Assembly (NCBI RefSeq): GCF_009765445.1
Contig: NZ_WHOY01000031.1
Span: forward strand, 4,480,139-4,544,138
Origin: Pantoea sp. BAV 3049
Lineage (GTDB): Bacteria; Pseudomonadota; Gammaproteobacteria; Enterobacterales; Enterobacteriaceae
Reading direction: 5' to 3'
DNA length: 64,000 nucleotides
Shown: positions 43,203-51,601 of the stretch, in pieces
Layout of the letters: each line of letters begins with the position of its first letter
Numbering within the stretch: position 1 is the first letter of the stretch
The notes under the pieces: model-generated
The model's input: the letters and a program-made list of their open reading frames with translations, nothing else
Database searches by the model: none
What the model was told of the DNA's origin: nothing
Translations under genes and position numbers: made by a program

Positions 43203-44981
43203 ATGGCAGTAATTAAAAAAGATCCCGTTGATATGGTGATCGTTGGCTTCGGCTGGACCGGATCCCTGATGGCAATGGAACTGGCAAGCACCGGGCTGAA
43301 GATTCTGTCGCTTGAGCGTGGCGAGCAGCGTGATACTTACCCTGATTTTGCTTACCCGCGTAATACCGACGAACTGACTTATGGCATCCGCCTGAAGCTG
43401 TTCCAGAATGCGGCGAGAGAGACCGTGACGGTTCGCCACAAGACGGCCGACACGGCAATGCCTTATCGTCGCTTTGGCTCTTTTCTCCCTGGCGATGGTG
43501 TTGGCGGTGCTGGTGTGCACTGGAACGGCATGCTGTGGCGTCCGCTTGAGGCGGATTTGAAAATGCGTAGCACGGTGATTGAGAAGTATGGCGAAGGCTT
43601 TATCCCGCAGGATATGACCGTGCAGGATTACCCGTTCACCTACGCCGAAATGGAGCCGTACTTCGACAAATTTGAGAAAATTTGCGGGGCTTCAGGGGAT
43701 GTCGGTAACCTCAAAGGCGAAAAGGTGGCAGGGGGAAATCCTTTTGAAGCTCCGCGTCAGGACGCCTATCCAACCAAAGCACAGAAGCGCCAGTATGGTG
43801 GCGAGCTGTTTGCGCAGGCCGCAGAAAGTCTGGGATATCATCCGTTTACCGAGCCTGCAGCGATCTGTACGGAATCCTATACCAACTCGTACGGCGTTCA
43901 GCTGGGTGTCTGTAACTACTGCGGTTTCTGCGAGCGTTTCGGCTGCTTTAACTACTCGAAAGCGTCGCCACAAAGTACGGTGCTGCCAGCGCTCAATCAG
44001 TTTAAGAATTTCGAGTTACGCACTCAGTCCCAGGTGATCCGTGTAAACACGGATTCTACCGGTACCAAAGCCACTGGTGTGACTTACATCGATGCACAGG
44101 GGCAGGAAATTGAACAGCCTGCTTCCATCGTGGTGTTAAGCACTTTCCAGCTGAATAACGTTCGTTTGCTGCTGCTGTCCAAAATTGGTAAGCCGTACGA
44201 TCCGTTAACCGGCGAAGGGGTGGTGGGGAAAAACTATGCCTACCAGATGAATGGCGGTATTAAACTCTTCTTTAACAAAGATAAAATATTTAATCCCTTT
44301 GCCGCGACCGGAGCCACCTCGGTGTTTATGGATGACTTCAACGCGGAAAACTTCGACCACGGCAGCCTGGGCTTTGTCGGTGGGGCGACCATTTCGGCCA
44401 CCACCACCGGTGGCAGACCGATCCAGCAGATTAGCACGCCGAAATCGGCACCACGCTGGGGATCGGGCTGGAAGCAGGCGATCAAGGATAACTATCTGCA
44501 CACGATGGGGGTGGGTTCTTCTGGTTCGGTGATGCCTTACAAACAGTGCTATCTCGATCTCGACCCAACCTATCGCGATGTCCACGGTCAGCCGCTGCTG
44601 CGGATGACTTTTGACTGGCAGCAGAACGAACTGAAGATGACCAATTTCATCAAGGAGAAGGCGGAAGGGATCGTGAAGGCGATCGCGCCTGCTCATTACG
44701 AAGTGGGCTTTATGGGAATGAATGCGCACTACGACGTGCGGCCTTATCAGTCCACGCATACCACCGGCGGCGCGATCATGGGCGACAACCCGAAAAACAG
44801 TGTGGTTAACAAGTACCTGCAAAGCTGGGATGTGCCAAATGTGTTTGTGTTGGGAGCCTGCTGCTTCCCTCAGAACCTGGCGTATAACCCGACCGGGATC
44901 GTGGGGGCGACGGCGCTGTTTGCAGCCAACGCCATTCGTACGCAGTATCTGGCCAACCCCGGCCCGCTGGTTCAGGCTTAG
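43203..44981 (+). CDS. GMC-family flavoprotein subunit of gluconate/2-ketogluconate dehydrogenase
   Basis: 592 residues. The FAD-binding motif VGFGWTGSLMAMEL lies near residue 14, followed by GVGGAGVHWNGMLWR. A Cys cluster, CNYCGFCERFGC, near residue 240 fits the iron-sulfur site described in related FAD-dependent dehydrogenases. The C-terminal GMC segment HTTGGAIMGDNPKNS carries the active-site His/Asn region. It oxidises a sugar acid in the periplasm and passes electrons to the cytochrome subunit. No own signal: co-export with the Tat gamma subunit is the known pattern. Confidence 0.9.
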   Translation: MAVIKKDPVDMVIVGFGWTGSLMAMELASTGLKILSLERGEQRDTYPDFAYPRNTDELTYGIRLKLFQNAARETVTVRHKTADTAMPYRRFGSFLPGDGVGGAGVHWNGMLWRPLEADLKMRSTVIEKYGEGFIPQDMTVQDYPFTYAEMEPYFDKFEKICGASGDVGNLKGEKVAGGNPFEAPRQDAYPTKAQKRQYGGELFAQAAESLGYHPFTEPAAICTESYTNSYGVQLGVCNYCGFCERFGCFNYSKASPQSTVLPALNQFKNFELRTQSQVIRVNTDSTGTKATGVTYIDAQGQEIEQPASIVVLSTFQLNNVRLLLLSKIGKPYDPLTGEGVVGKNYAYQMNGGIKLFFNKDKIFNPFAATGATSVFMDDFNAENFDHGSLGFVGGATISATTTGGRPIQQISTPKSAPRWGSGWKQAIKDNYLHTMGVGSSGSVMPYKQCYLDLDPTYRDVHGQPLLRMTFDWQQNELKMTNFIKEKAEGIVKAIAPAHYEVGFMGMNAHYDVRPYQSTHTTGGAIMGDNPKNSVVNKYLQSWDVPNVFVLGACCFPQNLAYNPTGIVGATALFAANAIRTQYLANPGPLVQA

Positions 44982-44992
44982 CAGGTGAAATC

Positions 44993-46324
44993 ATGATCAA
45001 ACATTCTGGATGGTTAACTTCTTTGCTGTTTGCCGGTCTGGCTTCGGCCACGGTTCCTGCGCTTGCTGCGACGGCGACTGCTCCTGCGACAGAGGCTCCG
45101 GTCAGTCGTGGGCATTATCTGGCTCAGGCCGGAGATTGTGCGGCCTGCCACACGGCTGCCGGTGGTGCCAGCTTTGCCGGTGGGCTGAAGATGTCGACGC
45201 CGGTCGGGGACATCTATTCCACCAATATCACGCCTGATAAGCAGACCGGCATCGGTGATTACACCTATGACGACTTTGCCAGAGCGGTGCGTGGAGGGGT
45301 GGCAAAGGATGGCCACCGGCTGTACCCGGCGATGCCTTATACCTCATTTGCGAAAGTGAATGATGAAGATATGCACGCGCTTTACGACTACTTCATGAAG
45401 GAAGTTCCTGCGGTTAATCAACCCGACCGCGACAGTGATATTCCGTGGCCGCTGAATATGCGCTGGCCGCTGATGGTGTGGGACTGGGCGTTTCATGATG
45501 ATAAGCCTTTCCAGCCGGACAGCAGCCAGAGCGCGGAGTGGAATCGGGGCGCGTATCTGGTTCAGGGGCTGGAGCACTGCGGCACCTGTCATACGCCACG
45601 CGGGATCGGCTATCAGGAAAAAGCGCTGGATCAGAAAGACGCCGCTTACCTTACCGGCGGCACGCTGGAAGGCTGGCATGCGCCGGATCTGACCGGTAAT
45701 CAGAAGGAAGGGATTGGCAGCTGGTCGCAGCAGGATGTGGTCAGCTTCCTGAAAACGGGCTGGACCGCCAACACCGCAGCATTTGGTTCGATGACGGATG
45801 TGATAGAGCACAGTACCCAGCATCTCAGCGAGCAGGATCTGAACGCGATGGCGATATACCTGAAAAGCCTGAAGCCATCCGATCCACAGGTTCAGGCCCC
45901 AAAAGCCGATGAGGCGACCAAAGTTGCCCTGGTGAAAGGGGATATGAGCAAGCCGGGCGCGCAGGTGTATATGGATAACTGTGCCGCCTGTCACCGTACG
46001 GATGGGAAAGGCTACAGCCACACCTTCCCGGCGCTGGCGCATAACCCGGTACTGTTGAGTGAGGATCCCTCTTCGCTGATCAGTATTGTGCTGCGGGGTG
46101 GGAAAGCGGCGGTCACGCATCAGGCCGTCACCGGCCTGACCATGCCGGACTTTGGCTGGCGTCTGGATGACCAGCAGGTGGCGGATCTGTCAACCTTCGT
46201 TCGCAGCAGCTGGGGTAACAACGCGCCAGCGGTTACTGCAGATCAGGTGAAGAAGCTGCGCTCAACGATCTCGACCGTTGAGCGCAAGGATCCGGATAAG
46301 CAGGATAAACCGCAGGAACACTAA
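44993..46324 (+). CDS. Tri-haem cytochrome c subunit of the dehydrogenase
   Basis: 443 residues with a Sec signal (cleavage near ALAA, residue 24). Three CXXCH haem sites: CAACH near residue 50, CGTCH near residue 199 and CAACH near residue 330. It transfers electrons from the flavoprotein to ubiquinone, anchored by a C-terminal part. It follows the flavoprotein gene by 11 bases. The tail is Lys/Asp/Gln-rich. Confidence 0.92.
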   Translation: MIKHSGWLTSLLFAGLASATVPALAATATAPATEAPVSRGHYLAQAGDCAACHTAAGGASFAGGLKMSTPVGDIYSTNITPDKQTGIGDYTYDDFARAVRGGVAKDGHRLYPAMPYTSFAKVNDEDMHALYDYFMKEVPAVNQPDRDSDIPWPLNMRWPLMVWDWAFHDDKPFQPDSSQSAEWNRGAYLVQGLEHCGTCHTPRGIGYQEKALDQKDAAYLTGGTLEGWHAPDLTGNQKEGIGSWSQQDVVSFLKTGWTANTAAFGSMTDVIEHSTQHLSEQDLNAMAIYLKSLKPSDPQVQAPKADEATKVALVKGDMSKPGAQVYMDNCAACHRTDGKGYSHTFPALAHNPVLLSEDPSSLISIVLRGGKAAVTHQAVTGLTMPDFGWRLDDQQVADLSTFVRSSWGNNAPAVTADQVKKLRSTISTVERKDPDKQDKPQEH

Positions 46325-46329
46325 TAAGC

Positions 46330-46355
46330 AAAAAGGAGGCGAGGGCCTCCTTTTT
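46330..46355 (+). terminator. Terminator of the dehydrogenase operon, left border of the mobile island
   Basis: Stem AAAAAGGAGGC / GCCTCCTTTTT with a four-base GAGG loop. It starts 5 bases after the cytochrome gene. An almost identical hairpin ends the ftnA gene at 48598-48626, 2.27 kb away. Confidence 0.9.
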
Positions 46356-46456
46356 AATGTCTATAAAACAATAGGTTAAAGTTGAATAAGTGACTTGTGT
46401 GGTCATTGAACCTCATCGAAAATCCTTAAAAAAAAGCGGTTGGGTCAAAATGTGGA

Positions 46457-46882
46457 TCACACTTTGAGGACGGCAACTTTTAGAAACCACAAGATTATTG
46501 CCGTCAGGGCTGGTACAAGTAGTGTCCAGATAATCCTGTTATTGATACTGTCTATTTTAGTATTCAGGCGGCTTTCACTGGCTGAGATCTCTTTCACAAG
46601 ATCAGCGCGTGTTAAAGCGTTTTCAGTTCTTAATATTTCAAGATCCGCTTTAGTGGCAAAATGCGCTGAGCGTTCAATCAACGCTTCAAGGGCTGATTTG
46701 CTGGCAAAATTTTGTGATCGTTCAGTTAGGGTAGCCATATCAACCTTGATTTGGTGGGTGTCTTTCTCCAGCTGTTCTACCTTTTTAATTATTCCGTCCA
46801 TCCCGTCTCCTCCTCCTCCTGTGCCGTTATCTTTGCCAGAGTGCTTGAACAGGGGCACGATGTTTTCAGAATTATGATCCAT
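46457..46882 (-). CDS. Phage-type coiled-coil protein with C-terminal membrane anchor
   Basis: 141 residues. The N-terminus is Gly/Asp-rich, residues 32-105 have a coiled-coil pattern with repeated TERSQNFASK / IERSAHFATK segments, and a hydrophobic helix lies near 118-136. Such proteins occur next to integrase genes in enterobacterial P2-like prophages. Function unknown. It starts 2 bases after the zinc-ribbon gene, same direction as the integrase remnant. Confidence 0.65.
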   Translation of the reverse strand: MDHNSENIVPLFKHSGKDNGTGGGGDGMDGIIKKVEQLEKDTHQIKVDMATLTERSQNFASKSALEALIERSAHFATKADLEILRTENALTRADLVKEISASESRLNTKIDSINNRIIWTLLVPALTAIILWFLKVAVLKV

Positions 46883-46884
46883 TG

Positions 46885-47355
46885 TTATTCTTCCTTCAAT
46901 CCTTGTTTCTGTTCATGCCAGGCGACAACTGACATTGCCCGGTAATGTGTCATCAGGCCGCAATTTTGACAGTGTGCTATAAACTGGGCATTCCAGACTT
47001 TTAGTTCTTTGTCACAGTCGATGCGTGAGTATGTTACAAAACGGTCAAGACCCCCCATAATAACCTTGCCTTTTTCCTCAGTAGGTAGTGATGAAAAGTA
47101 ATCTGGCTTTTCAATCGCACGCTTTCGTGATTTATGGGTTTCGGGGATAAAGATGTCTGTAGAGCCACAACTCAGGCATTGCTGGCTTGCCCCTCTTTCG
47201 ATAAGAAATTCAGAAAGTATCTCAGGTGTGATTTGCTTTAAGCGTCTTTCTTCTTGCTCTTGGAATGCTAAACGGCTGTTTCTGGCTGCCTCATTCAGTT
47301 TGTCGATTTTGGCTTGAGCCATTTCCAATAATCGTTTTTCTTCTTCGTCCGTCAT
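46885..47355 (-). CDS. Phage-associated zinc-ribbon protein of unknown function
   Basis: 156 residues. The N-terminal helix (1-55) is highly charged. Two Cys pairs, CLSCG near residue 60 and CQNCG near residue 134, would bind zinc. No family function recognised. It overlaps the integrase remnant by four bases (ATGA) and precedes the coiled-coil membrane gene, so the three were one transcription unit on the phage. Confidence 0.65.
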   Translation of the reverse strand: MTDEEEKRLLEMAQAKIDKLNEAARNSRLAFQEQEERRLKQITPEILSEFLIERGASQQCLSCGSTDIFIPETHKSRKRAIEKPDYFSSLPTEEKGKVIMGGLDRFVTYSRIDCDKELKVWNAQFIAHCQNCGLMTHYRAMSVVAWHEQKQGLKEE

Positions 47356-47585
47356 AAGCGCTCCAGAGGATTAAATTTAACCGCGTCACTCAGATAGTCA
47401 GGCGCGAAGTGCGCATACACCATAGTTTGCTGAATGTTGCTGTGACCCATAATTTTTTGTAGTGCCAAAATGTTGCCTCCGTTCATCATAAAATGGCTGG
47501 CGAAAGTGTGCCTCAATACGTGTGTTGCCTGACCCGCTGGCAGGTGGCCGCTCTTGATCATGAACTTTGTGATAACTGTTATCAC
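47352..47585 (-). pseudogene. int: C-terminal remnant of a P2-type phage integrase
   Basis: Only about 65 recognisable codons remain: GHLPAGQATHVLRHTFASHF, NGGNILALQKIMGHSNIQQT and the catalytic Tyr in MVYAHFAPDYL. This is the C-terminal end of a P2-like tyrosine recombinase (His-x-x-Arg and Tyr present; first Arg and the DNA-binding domain lost). The similarity begins near 47554 and is preceded by unrelated sequence. It is the marker that a prophage once occupied the locus. Confidence 0.85.
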
Positions 47586-47647
47586 CTTTTCTTCACGTCA
47601 CTTCGCTAACGATACGACGACAACGACCAGGGAACCAAAGCCAGAGG

Positions 47648-47672
47648 GCCAGCCACAGAGCTGGCTTTTTTT
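47648..47672 (+). terminator. Rightward terminator without an upstream plus-strand gene
   Basis: Stem GCCAGC / GCTGGC with a six-base loop, followed by seven T. It points rightward on the plus strand, but no plus-strand gene precedes it. It probably belonged to a phage gene deleted from the region. Confidence 0.7.
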
Positions 47673-47938
47673 CAGTCCGGTTTTTTATTCATGCGCTTTT
47701 CAAGCATCCTGATAATCAGCTGGTATGACAGAAGGGTAAAGATGGCATCGGTTATCAGTAGTGCAAGCCCGATAAATCCTTCCACATCGGGATCGCCAAA
47801 GCTGTTTGCTGTTGTATTCCAGAATTCATACTCTGCGGCTGTCATAGGATTTGAAGGGCGAAATAGTAAGAAGAACAGGACGAAAACCACTCCGCCGGTC
47901 AGTATTTTAAATGCCACTGGGACACGTTTCGCTTCCAT
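47672..47938 (-). CDS. Small two-helix membrane protein, probable immunity to the adjacent effector
   Basis: 88 residues with two hydrophobic segments (about 10-25 and 53-75) and a charged C-terminus ending RMNKKPD. It overlaps the 3' end of the Tlde1-like effector gene by 32 bases, the usual effector-immunity order. No family recognised. A protective role in the inner membrane, or in the periplasm facing the effector, is inferred from position. Confidence 0.6.
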   Translation of the reverse strand: MEAKRVPVAFKILTGGVVFVLFFLLFRPSNPMTAAEYEFWNTTANSFGDPDVEGFIGLALLITDAIFTLLSYQLIIRMLEKRMNKKPD

Positions 47939-48434
47939 TCAACGTAACCTCAATAATGCCATAAGAAAGCAAGCCGTTTGCCAGTTTAAGTTGCTGCGTC
48001 GCTATGAGCGACTGACGAATTGTTGTGAAGTCTGCACGGTGTTGTAAGGTGATGCATCCCAGAGAAACACCAGCAGGGCCGGGAGGGTGAAGCCGAAAGT
48101 TTCCCCGCTCAACGCCGTTGATCCAGGTTTGATCATCAATTCTTCCATCCTCACGATAAAGGGCAAACCATTCAGCTTTTATAGTTGGCGTTGGCGTGAC
48201 CCATGTCCAGGAGTACTTTGCTATGTTACGCAAAACGCCCCTTGCGCCGCCTGTTGGGCGATCCACAATGAAATATCGGCCTGGTGGAATAGGTCCAAGG
48301 CTGGGAACCCCTATACATCCGCCACGGTTCCGGTATGCATCTTTTCCGGAGTAAGCAAGAAACGTCCCGACGCCATATATACTCAGCGGTGAAAAATCAG
48401 CATCGTTGACTACAAACTTCCCTTGTAAAGCCAT
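47907..48434 (-). CDS. Tlde1-like L,D-transpeptidase-fold effector (DUF2778)
   Basis: 175 residues from ATG 48434 (GAAGGA upstream; the longer frame to 48563 is not similar to the family). MALQGKFVVND, YGVGTFLAYSG and GPIPPGRYFIVDRP are typical DUF2778 segments. The catalytic region has His116 (RLHPPGP) and Cys127 (SLGCITL), as in L,D-transpeptidases. In Salmonella, Tlde1 is delivered by type VI secretion and modifies the peptide stem of target cells. The membrane gene downstream is its probable immunity. Here the pair sits in a prophage scar. Confidence 0.85.
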   Translation of the reverse strand: MALQGKFVVNDADFSPLSIYGVGTFLAYSGKDAYRNRGGCIGVPSLGPIPPGRYFIVDRPTGGARGVLRNIAKYSWTWVTPTPTIKAEWFALYREDGRIDDQTWINGVERGNFRLHPPGPAGVSLGCITLQHRADFTTIRQSLIATQQLKLANGLLSYGIIEVTLNGSETCPSGI

Positions 48435-48597
48435 ATATCGATCCTTCAGTAACATTATAATCCACAGGTAATATGTGGTTGTCAGTGGCGTCTGTAAACC
48501 AAAAAAAGCCCCATTGCTGGGAATTTTTTTCTTAGCGTGATCAATATGCGAATGCATAAACAATAAAGTTAATAATTATCAGTGTGTTACAGGCAAT

Positions 48598-48626
48598 AAA
48601 AAAGGAGGCGATAGCCTCCTTTTTTT
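48598..48626. terminator. Terminator between effector and ftnA, right border of the mobile island
   Basis: Stem AAAAAAGGAGGC / GCCTCCTTTTTTT with a GATA loop, followed by more T. It works on the minus strand for ftnA, with the A-rich side giving the T tract. Nearly identical to the hairpin at 46330-46355. Confidence 0.88.
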
Positions 48627-48701
48627 ATTGCTGACCGGTTTGTCAGACTACGACTTCATTCACCGCACTGAGCACCGTCAATAAGCCAGCGTGCCGGTTT
48701 C

Positions 48702-49211
48702 TTAAACCTGTGGATCGCTGCCGGTGCTCATCTTCATCAGATCTTTATCCACGAAGAACAGCGCTTCGCCGCTGTTACCCACCAGAGCCAGTTTATCCAG
48801 TACTGATTTGAACAGCTTCTCTTCTTCGTGCTGCTCAGCCACATACCACTGCAGGAAATTAAAGGTGGAGTAGTCCTGCGTGGTCATTGCTGCGTGCACC
48901 AGTTCGTTAATTTTGACGGTGATCAGCTGCTCGTGCTGGTAAGCCTGCTCCAGCACTTCGTTAAGTGAGTTAAAGGTCACTGGCGGAGCGGCGATGGTGC
49001 CCAGAACCGGCATGGCTCCGGTGTCGCTCAGGTAGTTAAACAGGCGCTGCATGTGCTGCATCTCTTCTACAGAGTGCTCACGCAGGAACGCGGCTGCGCC
49101 TTCAAAACCTTTATCGGCACACCAGGCACTCATCTGTAAATAAAGATTGGCGGAGAAGAATTCAAGATTTAACTGGTCGTTCAGCTTTGCGGTCATGTCG
49201 GTGGTCAGCAT
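48702..49211 (-). CDS. ftnA: Ferritin FtnA
   Basis: 169 residues from ATG 49211. Di-iron ferroxidase residues lie in [16 protein letters not shown] (Glu), [12 protein letters not shown] (Glu-x-x-His) and the late [10 protein letters not shown] segment (Glu). Close to E. coli FtnA along the whole length. It forms a 24-subunit iron store in the cytoplasm. A Fur-like box lies upstream. It is the last gene before the PTS region on this strand. Confidence 0.93.
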   Translation of the reverse strand: MLTTDMTAKLNDQLNLEFFSANLYLQMSAWCADKGFEGAAAFLREHSVEEMQHMQRLFNYLSDTGAMPVLGTIAAPPVTFNSLNEVLEQAYQHEQLITVKINELVHAAMTTQDYSTFNFLQWYVAEQHEEEKLFKSVLDKLALVGNSGEALFFVDKDLMKMSTGSDPQV

Positions 49212-49337
49212 AGCAGCTCCATAATTAAGCAGGTATTTATAAAAAATAGTTGTACGTATTATGCACGGCTGTTGCAAAAATAAAAACCGTTTACCTGTTT
49301 TTTTATGCAGAATTTGTTGAGCTTAACGTTATGAAAG

Positions 49338-49356
49338 ATAAGTGATAATTATTATC
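49338..49356. promoter_or_regulatory. Possible Fur box upstream of ftnA
   Basis: The 19 bases ending TGATAATTATTATC match 14 of 19 positions of the Fur consensus (GATAATGATAATCATTATC). It lies about 130 bases before the ftnA start. E. coli ftnA is activated by Fur with iron through displacement of H-NS at upstream sites, so a distal position is reasonable. The flanks are very AT-rich. Confidence 0.45.
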
Positions 49357-49495
49357 GCCGTAATCTGAATTATTCCATTTTTTAAATGGTTTTGATAACC
49401 ATTCTTATTATTGAATGGGGGGATATATTATAAAAAAATAAATAAACTCATATGGAGACGATATTTTTCCTCCCCCATAAGGGAGAGGAACAGAT

Positions 49496-50401
49496 TTATT
49501 CCACCATCAGGCGATCGAGAATGGCCTGAGCCGTTTTCACATCGGTGACCAGCGAATTGATCATCCCCGAGCGGACAGCACCAATAATCCCGGCGGCTTT
49601 CTCTGGGGTGGCGGCAACGCCAATGGTCAGCGGCGTGTTGCGCAGCTGGGCAGGAGAGGCGGCAATCATTCCTTCCTCGCCTTCCCAGTGCAGGATCTCG
49701 CCCTCTTCCGTCACATAGTGGCGCAGCACATCCCCTGCGGCATGGCTCAGCGCCTGCTCATCCGCGGTTGCGGTAGTGGTTTCCGCCGGAGCCGGAGTGT
49801 GCGTCAGCCCGACGCCAACAATCGCCACGTCGAGGTTATCCCACAGTGAAATAATTTGCTGCACGCCCGGATCGCACAGGAACGCATCGCGCAGCATTGG
49901 CGAGGAAATGTACGGAGCATGCAGGAAATGCGGCATCCCGCCCATCAGCTCTGCAGCCTGGCGCACAAACTCGTTGATCTGGAAATGCGCTGCCGCCTGC
50001 TGCATTCCGCCGTTCAGCGCCACTGTCAGCACGCCAGGCAAGCGCGGCAGGCCAGCCATGGTCACTTCACGCACGGCACGTCCCCAGCCTATCCCTACCA
50101 CTGAACCGGCAGTCAGCCCCGACTGCTGCAGCAATCCGGCCAGCGGCGTGGCCAGCGATCCCAGCACGTTGGTCGGCGGCGGCTCGACAACCGCAGCGTT
50201 TTTCAGCCCCAGGCGCTGAATAAGATCGGCGGTGATCTCTTCCGGAGAAGTGAGTTCGACCACCTCAATGCGCACGATCCCCGCCTGCCGGGCCTTATTC
50301 AGCAGACGCGAGATTGTGGCGGTGGACACCCCTAACTTTTTGGCAATGTCGACCTGCGCCATATCTGACTGATAGTGCAGCTTTGCCACCATATGCATCA
50401 T
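49496..50401 (-). CDS. SorC/DeoR-type sugar-binding transcriptional regulator
   Basis: 301 residues from the first ATG. Helix-turn-helix near residues 12-45 (DMAQVDIAKKLGVSTATISRLLNKAR), then a SorC sugar-phosphate-binding domain with GVGLTHTP and a Thr-rich loop (ETTTATADEQ). Coding-like sequence (EPLLQDAATTRA) extends upstream, where the only possible start is CTG at 50443, so the N-terminus is uncertain. It diverges from the PTS operon with 258 bases between the ATGs and is its likely regulator. The effector is probably a phosphorylated sugar made by that operon. Confidence 0.82.
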   Translation of the reverse strand: MMHMVAKLHYQSDMAQVDIAKKLGVSTATISRLLNKARQAGIVRIEVVELTSPEEITADLIQRLGLKNAAVVEPPPTNVLGSLATPLAGLLQQSGLTAGSVVGIGWGRAVREVTMAGLPRLPGVLTVALNGGMQQAAAHFQINEFVRQAAELMGGMPHFLHAPYISSPMLRDAFLCDPGVQQIISLWDNLDVAIVGVGLTHTPAPAETTTATADEQALSHAAGDVLRHYVTEEGEILHWEGEEGMIAASPAQLRNTPLTIGVAATPEKAAGIIGAVRSGMINSLVTDVKTAQAILDRLMVE

Positions 50402-50659
50402 CGCCCGCGTGGTAGCGGCGTCTTGTAAAAGAGGTTCTTTCAGCTTGAAATTCCTTTCTGCAATGTATTACACTCAGTTCATCGATTGGGGGATTATTGC
50501 GCAACAACCGTTAAATTGCAATGCGTAAACCCGGCAAAAACCCTGACAGGACGCCATGTTGACGGCCTTGTTGGCACCGCCGGGGAGACGGAACGGCAGC
50601 AAGAGAAAAGAGGCAGTAACCGTGTTTTAAAACCTGAAAACAGAACCTGGGAGAAACAA

Positions 50660-51601
50660 ATGTCACACATGTCCACTTCAGAACTGCGTGGTTATCAGCA
50701 AATTTGCGGCCGCAATGGCGCGATGTTAGTTATCGCCTGCGACCAGCGTGGCGCGATGCGCAGCTTACTCACTTCCGACACTGAGCAGCAGAAAGCGATT
50801 TCTGAAAAGCAACTGGGCCGCATCAAGGCGGATATCACGCAATATCTTGCAAGCCAGGCTTCCTGCGTGCTGGTCGATCCGGTTTGTGCCGTGCCTGACC
50901 TGGTGGACGACGGTGTCATCGCCCGCGATACCGCGCTGTTGATCGGACTGGATGCCTCTGGCTGGGACACCACTCCGGAGGGGTATCGCAACTCGCGCCT
51001 GGTAGAGGGCATTAATGCCCGCCGCGTCAGAGAGCTGGGTGGCAATGGCGGCAAAATCATGGTCTATCTGCGTGCCGACCGTCCGGAGGCTAACGAACAT
51101 AATCTGGCTATTCTCCGCCACTGTGTGGAAGACTTTGCCCGCGAAGATCTGCTGCTGGTGGTGGAGTTCCTGACCTATCCACTGGAAGGGGAAAGCGATG
51201 CCGACTATAAAAGTAAAGTTCCTTCCCTGATTTTCGAAGGCACCAAACTGTCGCTGGAATGCGGTGCGAAAGTGCTGAAAATTCCTTATCCGGGATCGGC
51301 AAAAGACTGTGCTGCCATTACTGAACTGGCTGGCGAGGTGCCGTGGGCCGTGCTGTCAGCGGGTGTTGACCACACCACCTTCCTCGGACAGGTCGCCGAT
51401 GCAATGAGCAACGGGGCTTCCGGAGTCATTGCCGGCAGGGCATTATGGAAAGACTGCATTTCGCTGGATCGTAACGTGACGCGGGAAAAACTGGAAACCT
51501 TAGCGGTGCCAAGGTTGAGAGAGATTCAGGCGGTAATCGGAAAGTATTTCTCTCCATCGGAACAACAATCAGCAACCCGCGAGGAGCAGGTGAATGTCTG
51601 A
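50660..51601 (+). CDS. Class I aldolase of the LacD/YihT family
   Basis: 313 residues from ATG 50660 (GGGAG upstream). The N-terminal VIACDQRGAMRSLLTSDT and PVCAVPDLVDD match LacD-type tagatose-bisphosphate and YihT sulfofructose-phosphate aldolases. The Schiff-base Lys is probably in GAKVLKIPYPGS near residue 210, and LSAGVDHTTFLGQV is the phosphate-binding end. It would cleave a ketohexose (bis)phosphate to triose units. First gene of the PTS operon; overlaps the kinase gene by eight bases. Confidence 0.82.
   Translation: MSHMSTSELRGYQQICGRNGAMLVIACDQRGAMRSLLTSDTEQQKAISEKQLGRIKADITQYLASQASCVLVDPVCAVPDLVDDGVIARDTALLIGLDASGWDTTPEGYRNSRLVEGINARRVRELGGNGGKIMVYLRADRPEANEHNLAILRHCVEDFAREDLLLVVEFLTYPLEGESDADYKSKVPSLIFEGTKLSLECGAKVLKIPYPGSAKDCAAITELAGEVPWAVLSAGVDHTTFLGQVADAMSNGASGVIAGRALWKDCISLDRNVTREKLETLAVPRLREIQAVIGKYFSPSEQQSATREEQVNV

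Noticed and set aside
46400-48650. tRNA gene as the integration target of the prophage remnant
   Set aside because: No tRNA-like cloverleaf or T-loop sequence was seen around the island; the terminator repeat is the only candidate.
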